Below the pieces are notes generated by a model that worked only from the letters and a program-made list of their open reading frames with translations, was not told the origin of the DNA and did not search any database. A stretch of DNA of 64,000 bases from the NCBI RefSeq assembly GCF_003234365.2, contig NZ_CP126260.1, forward strand, positions 434,001 through 498,000, in the 5' to 3' direction. Below are positions 7,868-16,606 of this stretch, in pieces (within the stretch, counting starts at the first letter, position 1; every line of letters begins with the position of its first letter). The translations under genes were made by a program, and so were the position numbers. This DNA comes from Curtobacterium sp. MCJR17_020. Lineage in GTDB: Bacteria > Actinomycetota > Actinomycetes > Actinomycetales > Microbacteriaceae.

Positions 7868-9316
7868 TCAGGCGGTGGTGGTCGAGAGGGCGTTCTCGTT
7901 GACGTCCTCGAGCGACCGGCCGCGGGTCTCCGGGGCGAAGCGCGACGCGACCACGAGGACCGCGTACATGACGGCGGCGAGTCCGAAGACGCCGGCGAAG
8001 GCCCACGAGCCGTACAGCGCGATCGCGGCGAACGGCATGACCGCTCCGGCGATGTTGCCGATGCCGTTGACGATCGAGGCACCGGAGGCGCGGATCGCGG
8101 TCGGGTAGACCTCGGCGGTCCACGCCGCGAGGGTGGTGTTCGTCAGCATCGTGAAGAACTGGAACAGGGCACCGAGCACCAGGATCGCGGCGGTGTCGTT
8201 GCCGAAGGCCGCGAAGGCCAGGGCGGTGAGGCAGCCGAGGATGCCCGCGACGGCGATGAGGGGCCGTCGTCCGACGCGGTTGGCGAGGAGCGCCGCTGCC
8301 GTGCACCCGAGGAGCGATCCGATGTTCATGATCATCGTGTAGAGCAGGCTCTGCGACACGGTGTACCCACGCTCGACGAGCAGGGTCGGCATCAGGAAGT
8401 TCAGCGTGACCTGCACGCCGAAGGCCATCCACGAGGCGACGCCGATCGCGATCGTGCGACGGAGCACCAGCTTGTGGAACACCGCTGCGGGCGACGAGTG
8501 CAGAGCGACCGGAGGCAGGTCGGCCGGCGTCAGGCGCACCGGGGGAGCGGCGTCGGCGGGCGGGGTGAGCGTGTTCGAGGCGAGGACCGCGAGCGAGCGG
8601 TTCGCCTCGTCGACCCGGCCCTTCGACAGCAGCCAGCGGGGCGTCTCGGGCAGCTTGCGGCGGTACAGGACGACGAACAGGGCCGGGATCGCGAGGATCA
8701 CGAACGTCCAGCGCCAGACCTGGTCGTCGCCACCGAGCGGGACGGCCAGCGGGCCGAGCAGCAGCAGGAAGAGGCCGTAGGAGATGAAGTTGCCGATGCC
8801 GCCAGCACCGACGTTGATGGTCGCGATGAGGCCGCCGCGGTACTTGGTGGCCACCATCTCGGACAGCATCGCGATGCCGATCATGAACTCGCCGCCGACG
8901 CCGATCCCGACGATGAACCGGCTGACGAGCAGCATGTCGAAGTTGAAGGAGACGGCGCTGAGGAGGCCGCCGAGCGTGTAGACGAGCAGGTTGAGCCCGA
9001 GCGAGAACCGCCGACCGTACTTGTCGGCGAGCCAGCCGGCCAGGAACCGGCCGACCAGGCCACCCAGGACGGTGGCGGTGTTGATCGTGGAGAGCTGGAC
9101 GTCGCCGATGGCGAGCGAGGCCTTGATGTTGGTGGCCATGGCGCCGACGGAGTTCTGCTCGAGCGTGTCGAAGAACTCCCCGGCGAGGATGAGCATGAGG
9201 ACCCAGAACTGGGCTCGGGTGAAGCCGATCGAGTCGAGGGCGGATCCGATGCCGCCCTCGGGTCGGGCGGCGGAGGCGGTTCGGGTTGGTGCGGTGGAGC
9301 GGGTTACAGCAGTCAT
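7868..9316 (-). CDS. MFS transporter, sugar-porter-like
   Basis: 482-residue integral membrane protein with twelve predicted membrane spans. Diagnostic loops are LADKYGRRFSLG between TM2 and TM3, NRVGRRPLIAVAG between TM8 and TM9, and the C-terminal PETRGRSLEDV, all typical of the sugar-porter/metabolite-symporter branch of the major facilitator superfamily. The start was set at the ATG preceded by GGAG rather than the longer reading, which would run into the operator region. It is the first gene downstream of the GntR regulator and lies beside two GTATAC-centred sites, so it is probably repressed by that regulator. The substrate is unknown; the OCD-family and binding-protein neighbours suggest an amino-acid-like or heterocyclic compound. 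Confidence 0.85.
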   Translation of the reverse strand: MTAVTRSTAPTRTASAARPEGGIGSALDSIGFTRAQFWVLMLILAGEFFDTLEQNSVGAMATNIKASLAIGDVQLSTINTATVLGGLVGRFLAGWLADKYGRRFSLGLNLLVYTLGGLLSAVSFNFDMLLVSRFIVGIGVGGEFMIGIAMLSEMVATKYRGGLIATINVGAGGIGNFISYGLFLLLLGPLAVPLGGDDQVWRWTFVILAIPALFVVLYRRKLPETPRWLLSKGRVDEANRSLAVLASNTLTPPADAAPPVRLTPADLPPVALHSSPAAVFHKLVLRRTIAIGVASWMAFGVQVTLNFLMPTLLVERGYTVSQSLLYTMIMNIGSLLGCTAAALLANRVGRRPLIAVAGILGCLTALAFAAFGNDTAAILVLGALFQFFTMLTNTTLAAWTAEVYPTAIRASGASIVNGIGNIAGAVMPFAAIALYGSWAFAGVFGLAAVMYAVLVVASRFAPETRGRSLEDVNENALSTTTA

Positions 9317-9366
9317 TCGTAACTCCAGCGGGGGAAGAGTGCGGTGGATGCACCGTGCGGTCACTC

Positions 9367-9429
9367 TTTTGTATACGAAAGGCTGTTTCGGGCTGGTTTC
9401 GAACGGGATACGTTCTCGTTTTGTATACG
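9367..9429. promoter_or_regulatory. Paired GTATAC operator sites for the adjacent GntR regulator
   Basis: Two identical 11-bp copies of TTTTGTATACG lie at 9367-9377 and 9419-9429, 52 bp apart (about five helical turns), between the gntR stop and the MFS start. GTATAC-centred palindromes are the usual targets of GntR/FCD-subfamily repressors (family knowledge). A third, partial copy (GGGATACGTTC) lies between them. Confidence 0.65.
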
Positions 9430-9432
9430 TTC

Positions 9433-10050
9433 CTAGGGGTTCAGGGCCCGGTAGATCGCTTCGTCGCGGCGCAGGTGCTCGTCCATCAGCAGCCCTGCCT
9501 GCACCGAGGCGCCGCGCAGGATCGCGCCGGCGACGGCGGTGTGGTCATCGCTGCTCGACGCCACCTCGTCCTGCGTGACGCGCTCGAAGGCCCATGCGGT
9601 CTGGTGGATCAGGTGGTCGATCATCGTCTCGAGCCGGCTGTTCCCCGAGGCACGTGCCACCAGCCCGTGGAACGCGAACCGCGGCGACTGCGCGGCCTCG
9701 ACCTCTTGGTCGGATCGGTGTTCGCGACCGACGGCGCGCAGCAGGTCGGCGCACTCGCCGCCCTCGCGACGAGCGGCGAGCTCGGCGGCCAGTACCTCGA
9801 GCCCTCGGCGGATCTGCATGAGCTCGATGACCACCTCGGTCGAGGAGTCGGCGACCCGGACGCCCTTGAACTTCTCGGACTCGACGAACCCCTCGGTCTC
9901 CAGCTGTCGGAGTGCCTCGCGCACGGGGACCCGCGAGACGCCGAAGCGTTCGGCGAGGGCGTCTTCCTTCAGCCGGGAGCCACGTGCGAGCGTGCCGGCG
10001 ATGATCTCGGCCCTGATCGCCTTGAGGACAGATGCCGGCTTGGACTCCAC
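9433..10050 (-). CDS. GntR family transcriptional regulator (FCD subfamily)
   Basis: 205-residue repressor. An N-terminal winged helix (residues about 8-70, with LAERFGVSRVPVREALRQLETEGFV split as the classic GntR recognition helix) is followed by an all-helical FCD ligand domain with the metal-binding pattern of the FadR/VanR branch (FHGLVARASGN, then HTAVAGAIL and MDEHLRRDE supplying His and Asp ligands). The GTG start has no Shine-Dalgarno sequence; TAGCAT lies 6 nt upstream, consistent with a leaderless mRNA. The gene starts only 14 bp after the tRNA-Gly 3' end. It probably controls the MFS, THI5-like, OCD and lactamase genes through the GTATAC sites and responds to their substrate. Confidence 0.88.
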   Translation of the reverse strand: MESKPASVLKAIRAEIIAGTLARGSRLKEDALAERFGVSRVPVREALRQLETEGFVESEKFKGVRVADSSTEVVIELMQIRRGLEVLAAELAARREGGECADLLRAVGREHRSDQEVEAAQSPRFAFHGLVARASGNSRLETMIDHLIHQTAWAFERVTQDEVASSSDDHTAVAGAILRGASVQAGLLMDEHLRRDEAIYRALNP

Positions 10051-10064
10051 AGCACGATGCTAGT

Positions 10065-10138
10065 TGGAGCGAGTGACGGGAATCGAACCCGCGCTACCAG
10101 CTTGGGAAGCTGGAGTTCTACCATTGAACTACACTCGC
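10065..10138 (-). tRNA. tRNA-Gly (anticodon CCC), CCA encoded
   Basis: Read on the complement: the acceptor stem GCGAGTG pairs perfectly with CACTCGC, the anticodon stem-loop is CCAGC-TTCCCAA-GCTGG giving anticodon CCC (codon GGG), the T arm holds GGTTCGAATCC, and the discriminator T is followed by an encoded CCA. The D arm reads TAGTTCAATGGTAGAA. Length is 74 nt including CCA. Confidence 0.97.
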
Positions 10139-10336
10139 GCACCCCGCAGAACGGGACTCGGCAAGCCTAGCGGATTCTCGCCTGGAAGCCAGCCGACCGC
10201 GCACCGTACGCCTCCTGTCGGGCGTGTGTCGTGCCTCCCGAGTCTCCGCTGTGAGCACGCCAGCCTGACGGACAGGTGTCGTCCTCGTGTGTACCGTCCA
10301 GGGAGTTCCAGCGCTGAAGAACCCGAGGAGGACCGG
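10139..10336. other. Intergenic region between tRNA-Gly and unknown gene pair
   Basis: About 200 bp that should hold the tRNA promoter (reading left) and the promoter of the unknown gene pair (reading right). A strong ribosome site (GAGGAGG) precedes the rightward gene. No repeat or clear -10/-35 pair was recognised. Confidence 0.4.
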
Positions 10337-11467
10337 ATGGTCAGGCATCCCCTCATCGACGACGTGGTCGGTCCCGCCATCGTGGTCGAGTCCGCCTCGC
10401 CGGTCGTGTGGCTGACGGACGCCCTCGCCTCTCTGCTCCGCCGTTCGGCGGACGCCGGCCGCATGGTCGTGCTGCGGACCGGGCGCGAATCCGCGATCAC
10501 CCCCGCCCTGCGGCACGCGCTCGGTGCGTACGGTGCCGCGTGGGCCGTCGCCGACTTCGACGGGACACTGCGCGACGGCCGGACGGGTGCAGCAGCCTCG
10601 GGCATCGAGGACTTCGTGCACCGCGGCCCCGAACTCGTCGGCACACCGTCGCCCGAGCACCCGGTCGCGGCCGACTCTGTCCGCCAGATCAGCATCGACC
10701 TGACGCTCCGCCACCATGCCGAGCGTGCCGTGGACATGGGGTCCGCGATCGAGGCCCTGTGCCACACCGTCGGCACCTGCCCCACCCGTTGGGGCACCGC
10801 CGAACCGCTCACCGTGCCGTGGGACCGATGGGTCGTCACGCAGTACGCCAAGCACGAGGCGCCCGGGGTGTCGACCTCGTACGCCGTCGGCGAGGGCTTC
10901 TCCGCGACGATGACCGCCCACCTGGTCGGTGGCGTCGTCGTCGAGACGATGTCCGCCGTGTTGACCGTGCCCGAGGAGAACACCGACCCGGAGCTCGCGA
11001 ACCGCCTGTTCGACGCCGTGCAGCAGGTCGCGGACCAGGTCGTGCCCGTCTTCGGTGTGGTGATGCAGCGCCGGGGGGACTCCGACCACCTGATCCGCGC
11101 GGTGTCGCACGGCGAGCCGTCGCCGCTCGCCGTCGTCGTCGGACCCGAAGCCTCCGAGTTCCTGGACCGCGACGGGGTCTGGCCGCCACCGCGCACCACG
11201 ACGGCGACGTTCGGCACCCGGTCCGGGGCGGGCGACCCGTCCGGAGCAGGCGACACCGGCACGGCTGACGGCGACATCGTCGACGGCGGCATGATCGTCC
11301 GCTTCGAGGACGGCTGGGAAGCCCTCGAGTCCTTCCTCGACCGCATCGACGAGGACCGCTTCCTGCAGCTCGTCGGCGCAGCGCCCCTCGACCCGGCCCA
11401 CGACGAGGGCACGCTCGACGGGCACGTGCGGGACACCCGGGTGGCAGGCGGTCACGGTGCCGCGTGA
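10337..11467 (+). CDS. Uncharacterised protein, possibly DUF6177 family
   Basis: 376 residues, soluble, acidic, no signal peptide or membrane span. The ATG follows a strong GAGGAGG site. The N-terminus (HPLIDDVVGPAIVVES, then WLTDALASLL) looks like a mixed alpha/beta domain; a low-complexity Gly/Asp/Ala linker (SGAGDPSGAGDTGTADGD) near residue 300 separates it from a short C-terminal alpha-helical part. It resembles actinobacterial proteins labelled DUF6177, but I am not certain of this. The following small gene overlaps it by 11 bp, so they are co-translated partners. The role is unknown. Confidence 0.6.
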   Translation: MVRHPLIDDVVGPAIVVESASPVVWLTDALASLLRRSADAGRMVVLRTGRESAITPALRHALGAYGAAWAVADFDGTLRDGRTGAAASGIEDFVHRGPELVGTPSPEHPVAADSVRQISIDLTLRHHAERAVDMGSAIEALCHTVGTCPTRWGTAEPLTVPWDRWVVTQYAKHEAPGVSTSYAVGEGFSATMTAHLVGGVVVETMSAVLTVPEENTDPELANRLFDAVQQVADQVVPVFGVVMQRRGDSDHLIRAVSHGEPSPLAVVVGPEASEFLDRDGVWPPPRTTTATFGTRSGAGDPSGAGDTGTADGDIVDGGMIVRFEDGWEALESFLDRIDEDRFLQLVGAAPLDPAHDEGTLDGHVRDTRVAGGHGAA

Positions 11468-11804
11468 CGTCACCATCCTCTGCCGCCAGCCGGTCGAGCC
11501 GCGGGAGGTTGCCGAAGCACTGCTCCTGCACGACGAGTCCTGGGGCGTCCGAGCCCTCGACGACGGCCCGATGTTGCAGGTCTGCCGCGACGCCACGCAC
11601 CCGGTGATCACCGTGCTCGGGGTGCGGCGGGTGGACTCCTTCGACGAGGTCGAACGGATCCTGCCGGACGCCCCCACGATCGCGACGCCGCTGTGGTGGG
11701 TCGACACCGTCACCCCCGCGGGGTCCGACGGCGAGTCCGGGATCTCGGCGGCGCTCGAGGCCGCCCTGGACCTCGACGCGGTCTGCATCGTCCACGGCGA
11801 CTGA
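11457..11804 (+). CDS. Small conserved-type hypothetical protein, partner of the upstream gene
   Basis: 115 residues starting at a GTG inside the last codons of the upstream gene (11-bp overlap). It is a compact alpha/beta protein without signal or membrane segments, with evenly spaced hydrophobic beta strands (DVTILCRQP, PVITVLGVR, AVCIVHGD). The overlap and shared direction suggest one complex or pathway with the 376-residue protein. No family was recognised. Confidence 0.6.
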   Translation: MPRDVTILCRQPVEPREVAEALLLHDESWGVRALDDGPMLQVCRDATHPVITVLGVRRVDSFDEVERILPDAPTIATPLWWVDTVTPAGSDGESGISAALEAALDLDAVCIVHGD

Positions 11805-11832
11805 CCAGAACAGCCGCTGACGGACGCGCGCG

Positions 11833-13893
11833 TCAGTCGCGGCGCGCGGTGTCGGTCGCGTTGATCGCCGCCAGACGTTCGTTGTAGGCCTTCAGATCGG
11901 CGTCGCCGTCGCGTTCGGCCTTGCGGTCGAGCCGCTTCGCGTCGCGCTTGTCCGTGCGGATCCAGTTCCGCACCACGAGCAGGGCGACGAAGACCATCGG
12001 CAGCTCGGAGGCGCCCCAGGCGATCCCGCCGCCGGTGTGCTGGTCGTCGAGCAGCGCGGCGTCGTTCGTCTGGCCGAGTGCGTGGAACCAGTCGATCGCG
12101 AACACCGACTGCGAGGTCATCACGGCGACGCCGAAGAACGCGTGGAAGGCCAGCGTCGCGAGCAGCGCGATGATCAGGATCGGGTACGGCGGACGCTTCG
12201 GCCCCGGGTCGACGCCGACGAACACCCAGAAGAACAGGTAGCCGCTCAGCACGAAGTGGACGACCATCGCGACGTGCCACTCGTGCGACTGCATCGCCGC
12301 TTGGTACGCCGGTGTGAAGTAGAACACCACGAGCGACCCGGCGAAGATGACACCCGCAACGGCGGGCTTCCCCATGAACTGCATGTACCGCGAGTGCACG
12401 AAGAGCATGAGCCACTCGCGGGCCCCGCGGGAACCGTCGTTGCGGACCGGCAGGGTGCGCATGGCGAGCAGCACCGGGCCGCCGAGCACGAGCGGCAGCG
12501 GCACGAACATCATGAGCAGCATGTGCTGGACCATGTGCGACGAGAAGTGGATCATGCCGTACACGGCCGGTCCGGCCGACGTGGTCCAGATGAACAGGGC
12601 GCAACCGATGACCCACGCGATGGTGCGCCCGACGGGCCACTTGTCGCCGCGCTTCCGGAGCTTCCGCACGGCGAGCAGGTACCAGACCGCCCCGACGACG
12701 GCGAGCCCGAGCCACACCCAGTCGATGTGCCACTGCGTCAGGTACGTGTGCATCGTCTGGGCCGGCGGGAACGGGAACCCGATCAGTCCGGAGCGGGTGT
12801 CCTCGCCGGTCTCGGGTGTCTGCGGGATCGGCGGCTGCGAACGGGACACGCCCACCGAGACGCCGATCGCCACGGCCATGAAGACGATCTCGGCGAGCGC
12901 GAACCGGGTGAACCGACGGCGGTCGAGCGGCGCGCGGAGCAGCCCGGGCACCAGCTTGCGGCGCTGCACGACGCCGGCGACCCCGAGCAGCACCAGGATG
13001 ACGGCCTTGACCGTGATGAGTGCGCCGTACGGGGTCGTGACGAGGTCGAGCGGACCGGTCAGCCGCAGCGAGGCGTTGACGATGCCGGAGAACGCGACGG
13101 CGCCGAACGACCACCCGGCCAGCGTGGAGTACCGGGAGACCACCCGTCCGGTCGCACCCTTCGTGCGGGTGCGCAGCAGCACCACGGCGACGAGCCCACC
13201 GGCCCAGACGCACACCCCGATCAGGTGGATCGCGAGGGAGTTCACGGCGTTGGCGTGCTCGAGCGAGCCGGCGGCGTGGCCGGACAGTGCCAGGGGGAGC
13301 AGGGCGAAGAGGCCGAACACGGTGGCGACGGCGAGCGTCGTGACCCGGGTGGCGAACGCGGCGAGCACGGTCGCGATGAGGATCGCCGCCGCCGAGACCA
13401 CGAGCGCCTGGCCGATCTCCACCTGGAACGCGAACAGCATGAAGTTGCGGGCGAACACCGGACTGGTGAGCGGGACGCCGAGGGTGTTGGCGCCGGTCAG
13501 CACGACGGTCACGGCCGCGGCGAGGAACCAGACCGATCCGGTCGCCGCCGCCCAGCGCGTGGCGCGGTGCTGCACGCTCGAGAGTGCCCGGTGGTCCTTC
13601 TTCTGCGCCGGCAGCGCGAACGCGGCGACGATGAGCAGCCCGACGGTCAGCGCCGCCATGGTGTCGTGCACCACGCGGGCGATCGGCAGGCCGTACTCGA
13701 CCACGTCGCCGGCGGACACCAGCTGCTGGTTCGCGGTGAACGCCCCGGTGATCGTCAGGCCGAGGAGCGAGCACGCGACCGCGAGCGGGATGGCGACGAC
13801 CAGCACGGTCGCGACGGTGGACTTGCGCGCGGTGACGGGCGCGGATTCCGGCGCCGGGCCTCCGGGCTGGGTTGCGGGGGACGTGACGGTCAT
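11833..13893 (-). CDS. Copper-export (CopD) / cytochrome c oxidase assembly (CtaG/Caa3) fusion membrane protein
   Basis: 686-residue polytopic membrane protein. The N-terminal half carries eight or so spans with a CopD-like domain (residues about 180-330, including GVCVWAGGLVAVVLLR and FSGIVNASLRL). The C-terminal half is the CtaG_Caa3 domain with its His-rich periplasmic signature (HFSSHMVQHMLLMMFVPLPL near residue 480). Such fusions are common in actinobacteria and are thought to deliver copper to cytochrome c oxidase. Start: ATG at 13893 with AAGG upstream, next to an in-frame TTG. It stands alone, converging on the unknown gene pair. Confidence 0.85.
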   Translation of the reverse strand: MTVTSPATQPGGPAPESAPVTARKSTVATVLVVAIPLAVACSLLGLTITGAFTANQQLVSAGDVVEYGLPIARVVHDTMAALTVGLLIVAAFALPAQKKDHRALSSVQHRATRWAAATGSVWFLAAAVTVVLTGANTLGVPLTSPVFARNFMLFAFQVEIGQALVVSAAAILIATVLAAFATRVTTLAVATVFGLFALLPLALSGHAAGSLEHANAVNSLAIHLIGVCVWAGGLVAVVLLRTRTKGATGRVVSRYSTLAGWSFGAVAFSGIVNASLRLTGPLDLVTTPYGALITVKAVILVLLGVAGVVQRRKLVPGLLRAPLDRRRFTRFALAEIVFMAVAIGVSVGVSRSQPPIPQTPETGEDTRSGLIGFPFPPAQTMHTYLTQWHIDWVWLGLAVVGAVWYLLAVRKLRKRGDKWPVGRTIAWVIGCALFIWTTSAGPAVYGMIHFSSHMVQHMLLMMFVPLPLVLGGPVLLAMRTLPVRNDGSRGAREWLMLFVHSRYMQFMGKPAVAGVIFAGSLVVFYFTPAYQAAMQSHEWHVAMVVHFVLSGYLFFWVFVGVDPGPKRPPYPILIIALLATLAFHAFFGVAVMTSQSVFAIDWFHALGQTNDAALLDDQHTGGGIAWGASELPMVFVALLVVRNWIRTDKRDAKRLDRKAERDGDADLKAYNERLAAINATDTARRD

Positions 13894-14000
13894 CAACCTT
13901 GTTCCAGGGACGCGTGCGTCCGCGAGACCGCGGACCCTCCATGGTAAGCGGGTCGGTCTGGAGGCAGGGCGCGAGTCGCCGGAATCGGCTGCGGTCCGCC

Positions 14001-14699
14001 TCAGGCTCGCGCCGACGACCCCTGCAGGTCGCGGATCCGGCCCAGCTCGTCGAAGTCGACCGTGATGGTCCCGTCCGCCAACGTCAGTGTGCGCCCGTCC
14101 CAGGGGACACCGCGCAGCGACGCCCAGCTCCCCACTGCGCGGCGGTGGTCGTGCACCTCGGTCGTCTGCAGGCCCTCACCGAAGACCCTGACCATCCGAG
14201 GGACCGTCGGTGGCACGAACAGCAGACCCTCGAACAGCACCCAGAGGCGGGAACCTCCACCGACGTGCCCGCCGAAGCCGAACCACGAGCCGGTCGCCAG
14301 CCGTGCCGCGATCGACATGTCCCACGCGAACTCGTACCCGGCGTCTGCGGCGTCGGCCTGCCGGTGCTCGCCGAACGGGACCTCGCCCTGCACGAGTTCC
14401 GGGATGCCGAGCCGTTCGCCCAGCGCGCGGGTGGCGTTCGCGGCGACGAGCACCGACGCGGGGTACTGCGAGGGGTTCGCCCAGCCCCAGAGCCAGGTGC
14501 GCGGCCCCGGTGCGGCCGATCCCAGGAGCTGGATGCGGAACTCGCCCGGGTGCGGCCCGACGAACTGCAGGGTGCCGGCGGCGAGGTCGACGTTCCAGCG
14601 TTCGTGGTCGTCGTACAGGTCGGCGAGCTGCAGCTGCGCCTCCCAGGCCAGGAAGACTCCGTCGCTGACCAGATCGTCCATCCCCCGTGAGCGCGCCAT
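14001..14699 (-). CDS. Hypothetical protein, DUF6882-like
   Basis: 232 residues, soluble. The pattern WNVDLAAGTLQF followed by TWLWGWANPSQYP near residues 60-75 resembles the actinobacterial DUF6882 family, whose function is unknown. A second Trp-rich segment (GSWFGFGGHVGGGSRLW) and a C-terminal beta-rich part follow. It begins 9 bp after the GNAT gene and is probably co-transcribed with it. Confidence 0.6.
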   Translation of the reverse strand: MARSRGMDDLVSDGVFLAWEAQLQLADLYDDHERWNVDLAAGTLQFVGPHPGEFRIQLLGSAAPGPRTWLWGWANPSQYPASVLVAANATRALGERLGIPELVQGEVPFGEHRQADAADAGYEFAWDMSIAARLATGSWFGFGGHVGGGSRLWVLFEGLLFVPPTVPRMVRVFGEGLQTTEVHDHRRAVGSWASLRGVPWDGRTLTLADGTITVDFDELGRIRDLQGSSARA

Positions 14700-14708
14700 G
14701 GGGGAACC

Positions 14709-15803
14709 CTACGCTGGGCGGTGTTCCCAGATCCCCTCGCTGCCGACGCCCACGAACCCGACGGCCTCGTTCACGTCGAGCATCGGGCGGTTCTCCTCGG
14801 CGTTGAACGTGATGATCGAGGGGTGCCCCGGGTGGTCGCGTTCGATCGTCTCGATCCCGACGACCTTGAGCAGCCACCCGAGCCGGTGCCCCCGGTGCTC
14901 GCGCAGCACGAGGGTGTCGCCCTGCATCACCGGCTGGGCCACGGGCCCGGGGACGGCGAGCTGGGTGAAGCCGACGAGTGAGCCGGACGGTACGTCCTCC
15001 ACGGCGACGGTGCGCATGGTGCGCGGGCCGTCGTCGAGGTGCTGCTCGTGCGTCCGGAGCCGGTCGATCGTCCAGGCGTCCTCGGGCTCGGCCATGTCGC
15101 CGGCCGGGGCATCGGTGCTCATCCGGGTCAGGAGGAGTGCGACGTCCGTCTGCCACCGGGGCGGAGTCGGTCCGGCCCAGGTGTGCACGCGGTACCGGTC
15201 GGCCGCCGCCCGCGTCGCCGCGGCGCGGATGCCGGACAGTGCATCGGGGTCGGCTGGGAGCTCCAGACGGCTGATCCGGTTCACCTGGCCGAACCGCCAA
15301 CCCCGGCCTGTCAGGAAGCGGACTCCGGGTTCGTCCTCGGGCACGGCACCGAACCCGGTCGGAGCACGGAGGTACCCGGGGCCTGCTGCCGGGCCGACCT
15401 GCCGTGACACGGCGTACGTCTTCCACTGCGTGCGGCCCTGCTGCTTCGCGACCGCTTCGACGTGCTCAGCCAGGAGCGTGCCGATGCCCCGGCGCCGGTG
15501 CTCGGGCGCCACGCTGACCGCCATCCAGCAGTTCGGGGCGTCCGCGACCGCCTTCGACTCGTACGAGCCGGTCCCCACCGCGGTCCCCTCGTCGTCACGG
15601 ACCAGGAACAGTCGGCTGGGCGCGTCGGGGTCGATCAGGTAGGGCAGTTGTTCCTCGGGCGTCCAGAGCAGCTCCGGCAGCCCGGTGATCGACACCTCGG
15701 CGCGGTTCTGCACGGCGACCCACTCGCGGAACGCCCGCACGGTCTCCGGGTCGTCGTCCATCGTCGCGGGCACGACGAGTTCGTGGACGGTGTACGCGGT
15801 CAT
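14709..15803 (-). CDS. GNAT family N-acetyltransferase, tandem-domain
   Basis: 364-residue protein with two GNAT folds. The first acetyl-CoA site reads VSVAPEHRRRGIGTLLAEHV near residues 95-115; the second, more degenerate, reads LREHRGHRLGWLLKVVGI near residue 310. The tandem layout resembles mycothiol synthase-type proteins, but without further evidence the acceptor cannot be named. The ATG follows GGGAGGAA. It diverges from dcd across 89 bp. Confidence 0.8.
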   Translation of the reverse strand: MTAYTVHELVVPATMDDDPETVRAFREWVAVQNRAEVSITGLPELLWTPEEQLPYLIDPDAPSRLFLVRDDEGTAVGTGSYESKAVADAPNCWMAVSVAPEHRRRGIGTLLAEHVEAVAKQQGRTQWKTYAVSRQVGPAAGPGYLRAPTGFGAVPEDEPGVRFLTGRGWRFGQVNRISRLELPADPDALSGIRAAATRAAADRYRVHTWAGPTPPRWQTDVALLLTRMSTDAPAGDMAEPEDAWTIDRLRTHEQHLDDGPRTMRTVAVEDVPSGSLVGFTQLAVPGPVAQPVMQGDTLVLREHRGHRLGWLLKVVGIETIERDHPGHPSIITFNAEENRPMLDVNEAVGFVGVGSEGIWEHRPA

Positions 15804-15892
15804 GGCGGTTCCTCCCAGCGGTGCGACGCCGCCCGGCCCCGGACAGCCTCGCAGCATATCGGCGGGGGTCCGCTGCCGCTAGGCTGCACGGC

Positions 15893-16480
15893 GTGCTGCT
15901 CTCCGATCGCGACATCACCGCCCAGCTCGCCGAGGGCCGGATCGGTCTCGACCCCCACGACGCCTCGCTCGTCCAGCCGTCGAGCATCGACGTCCGGCTC
16001 GACAAGTTCTTCCGGCTGTTCGACAACCACAAGTACCCGCACATCGACCCGGCGGTCGACCAGCCCGACCTGACCCGGCTGGTCGAGACCGACCCGGACG
16101 AGGCGTTCGTGCTGCACCCCGGCGAGTTCGTGCTCGGCTCGACGTACGAGGTCGTCACGTTGCCCGACGACATCGCCGCGCGGCTGGAGGGCAAGAGCTC
16201 GCTCGGACGCCTCGGCCTGCTGACCCACTCGACCGCGGGCTTCATCGACCCCGGGTTCTCCGGCCACGTGACGCTCGAGCTGTCGAACGTCGCGACGCTG
16301 CCGATCAAGCTCTGGCCGGGCATGAAGATCGGGCAGCTGTGCTTCTTCCAGCTGTCCAGTCCCGCCGACAAGCCCTACGGCTCGGCCGAGTACCAGTCGC
16401 GGTACCAGGGGCAGCGCGGCCCGACCCCGTCGCGGTCGGCGCAGAACTTCCACCGCGCGGACGTGTCGGCGCGCCCCTGA
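15893..16480 (+). CDS. dcd: dCTP deaminase (probably bifunctional dCTP deaminase/dUTPase)
   Basis: 195-residue trimeric enzyme of pyrimidine nucleotide synthesis, turning dCTP into dUTP and, in the actinobacterial bifunctional type, on to dUMP. Diagnostic text includes PSSIDVRLDKFF, GKSSLGRLGLLTHSTAG (substrate loop and the catalytic region) and FIDPGFSGHVTLELSN. The sequence closely follows the mycobacterial bifunctional enzyme as I know it. The GTG start has TAGGCT 7 nt upstream and no Shine-Dalgarno, suggesting leaderless transcription. A long hairpin follows the gene. Confidence 0.95.
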   Translation: MLLSDRDITAQLAEGRIGLDPHDASLVQPSSIDVRLDKFFRLFDNHKYPHIDPAVDQPDLTRLVETDPDEAFVLHPGEFVLGSTYEVVTLPDDIAARLEGKSSLGRLGLLTHSTAGFIDPGFSGHVTLELSNVATLPIKLWPGMKIGQLCFFQLSSPADKPYGSAEYQSRYQGQRGPTPSRSAQNFHRADVSARP

Positions 16481-16493
16481 CCGCGGTCCATCC

Positions 16494-16547
16494 GACTCGG
16501 AACGACTCCATCGACGTCGCGCGACATCGACGAAGACGTTCCGAGTC
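16494..16547. terminator. Hairpin downstream of dcd
   Basis: 11-bp perfect arms (GACTCGGAACG / CGTTCCGAGTC) enclose a second inverted repeat (GTCGCGCGAC). No T-tract follows, as is usual for actinobacterial intrinsic terminators. Confidence 0.6.
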
Positions 16548-16582
16548 GACACCGCCGTGTCATCCGCGCGGACGAAATGTCG

Positions 16583-16606
16583 CATGCTGTGTATCGTTGC
16601 AGCATG
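16583..16606. promoter_or_regulatory. Inverted repeat overlapping start codon of the Xre-MNT gene (putative auto-operator)
   Basis: Perfect 7-bp arms CATGCTG / CAGCATG with a 10-bp spacer. The right arm contains the ATG start; the spacer contains TATCGT, a good -10 hexamer placed 6 nt before the ATG. Binding here would block a leaderless transcript, so this is a likely target for the gene's own Xre domain. Confidence 0.6.

Noticed and set aside
10118..13942. 1274-residue minus-strand open frame across several genes
   Set aside because: A shadow frame: its codons run antisense or out of frame to the unknown gene pair and to CopD-CtaG, and the amino-acid text is Arg/His/Pro-rich without motifs.
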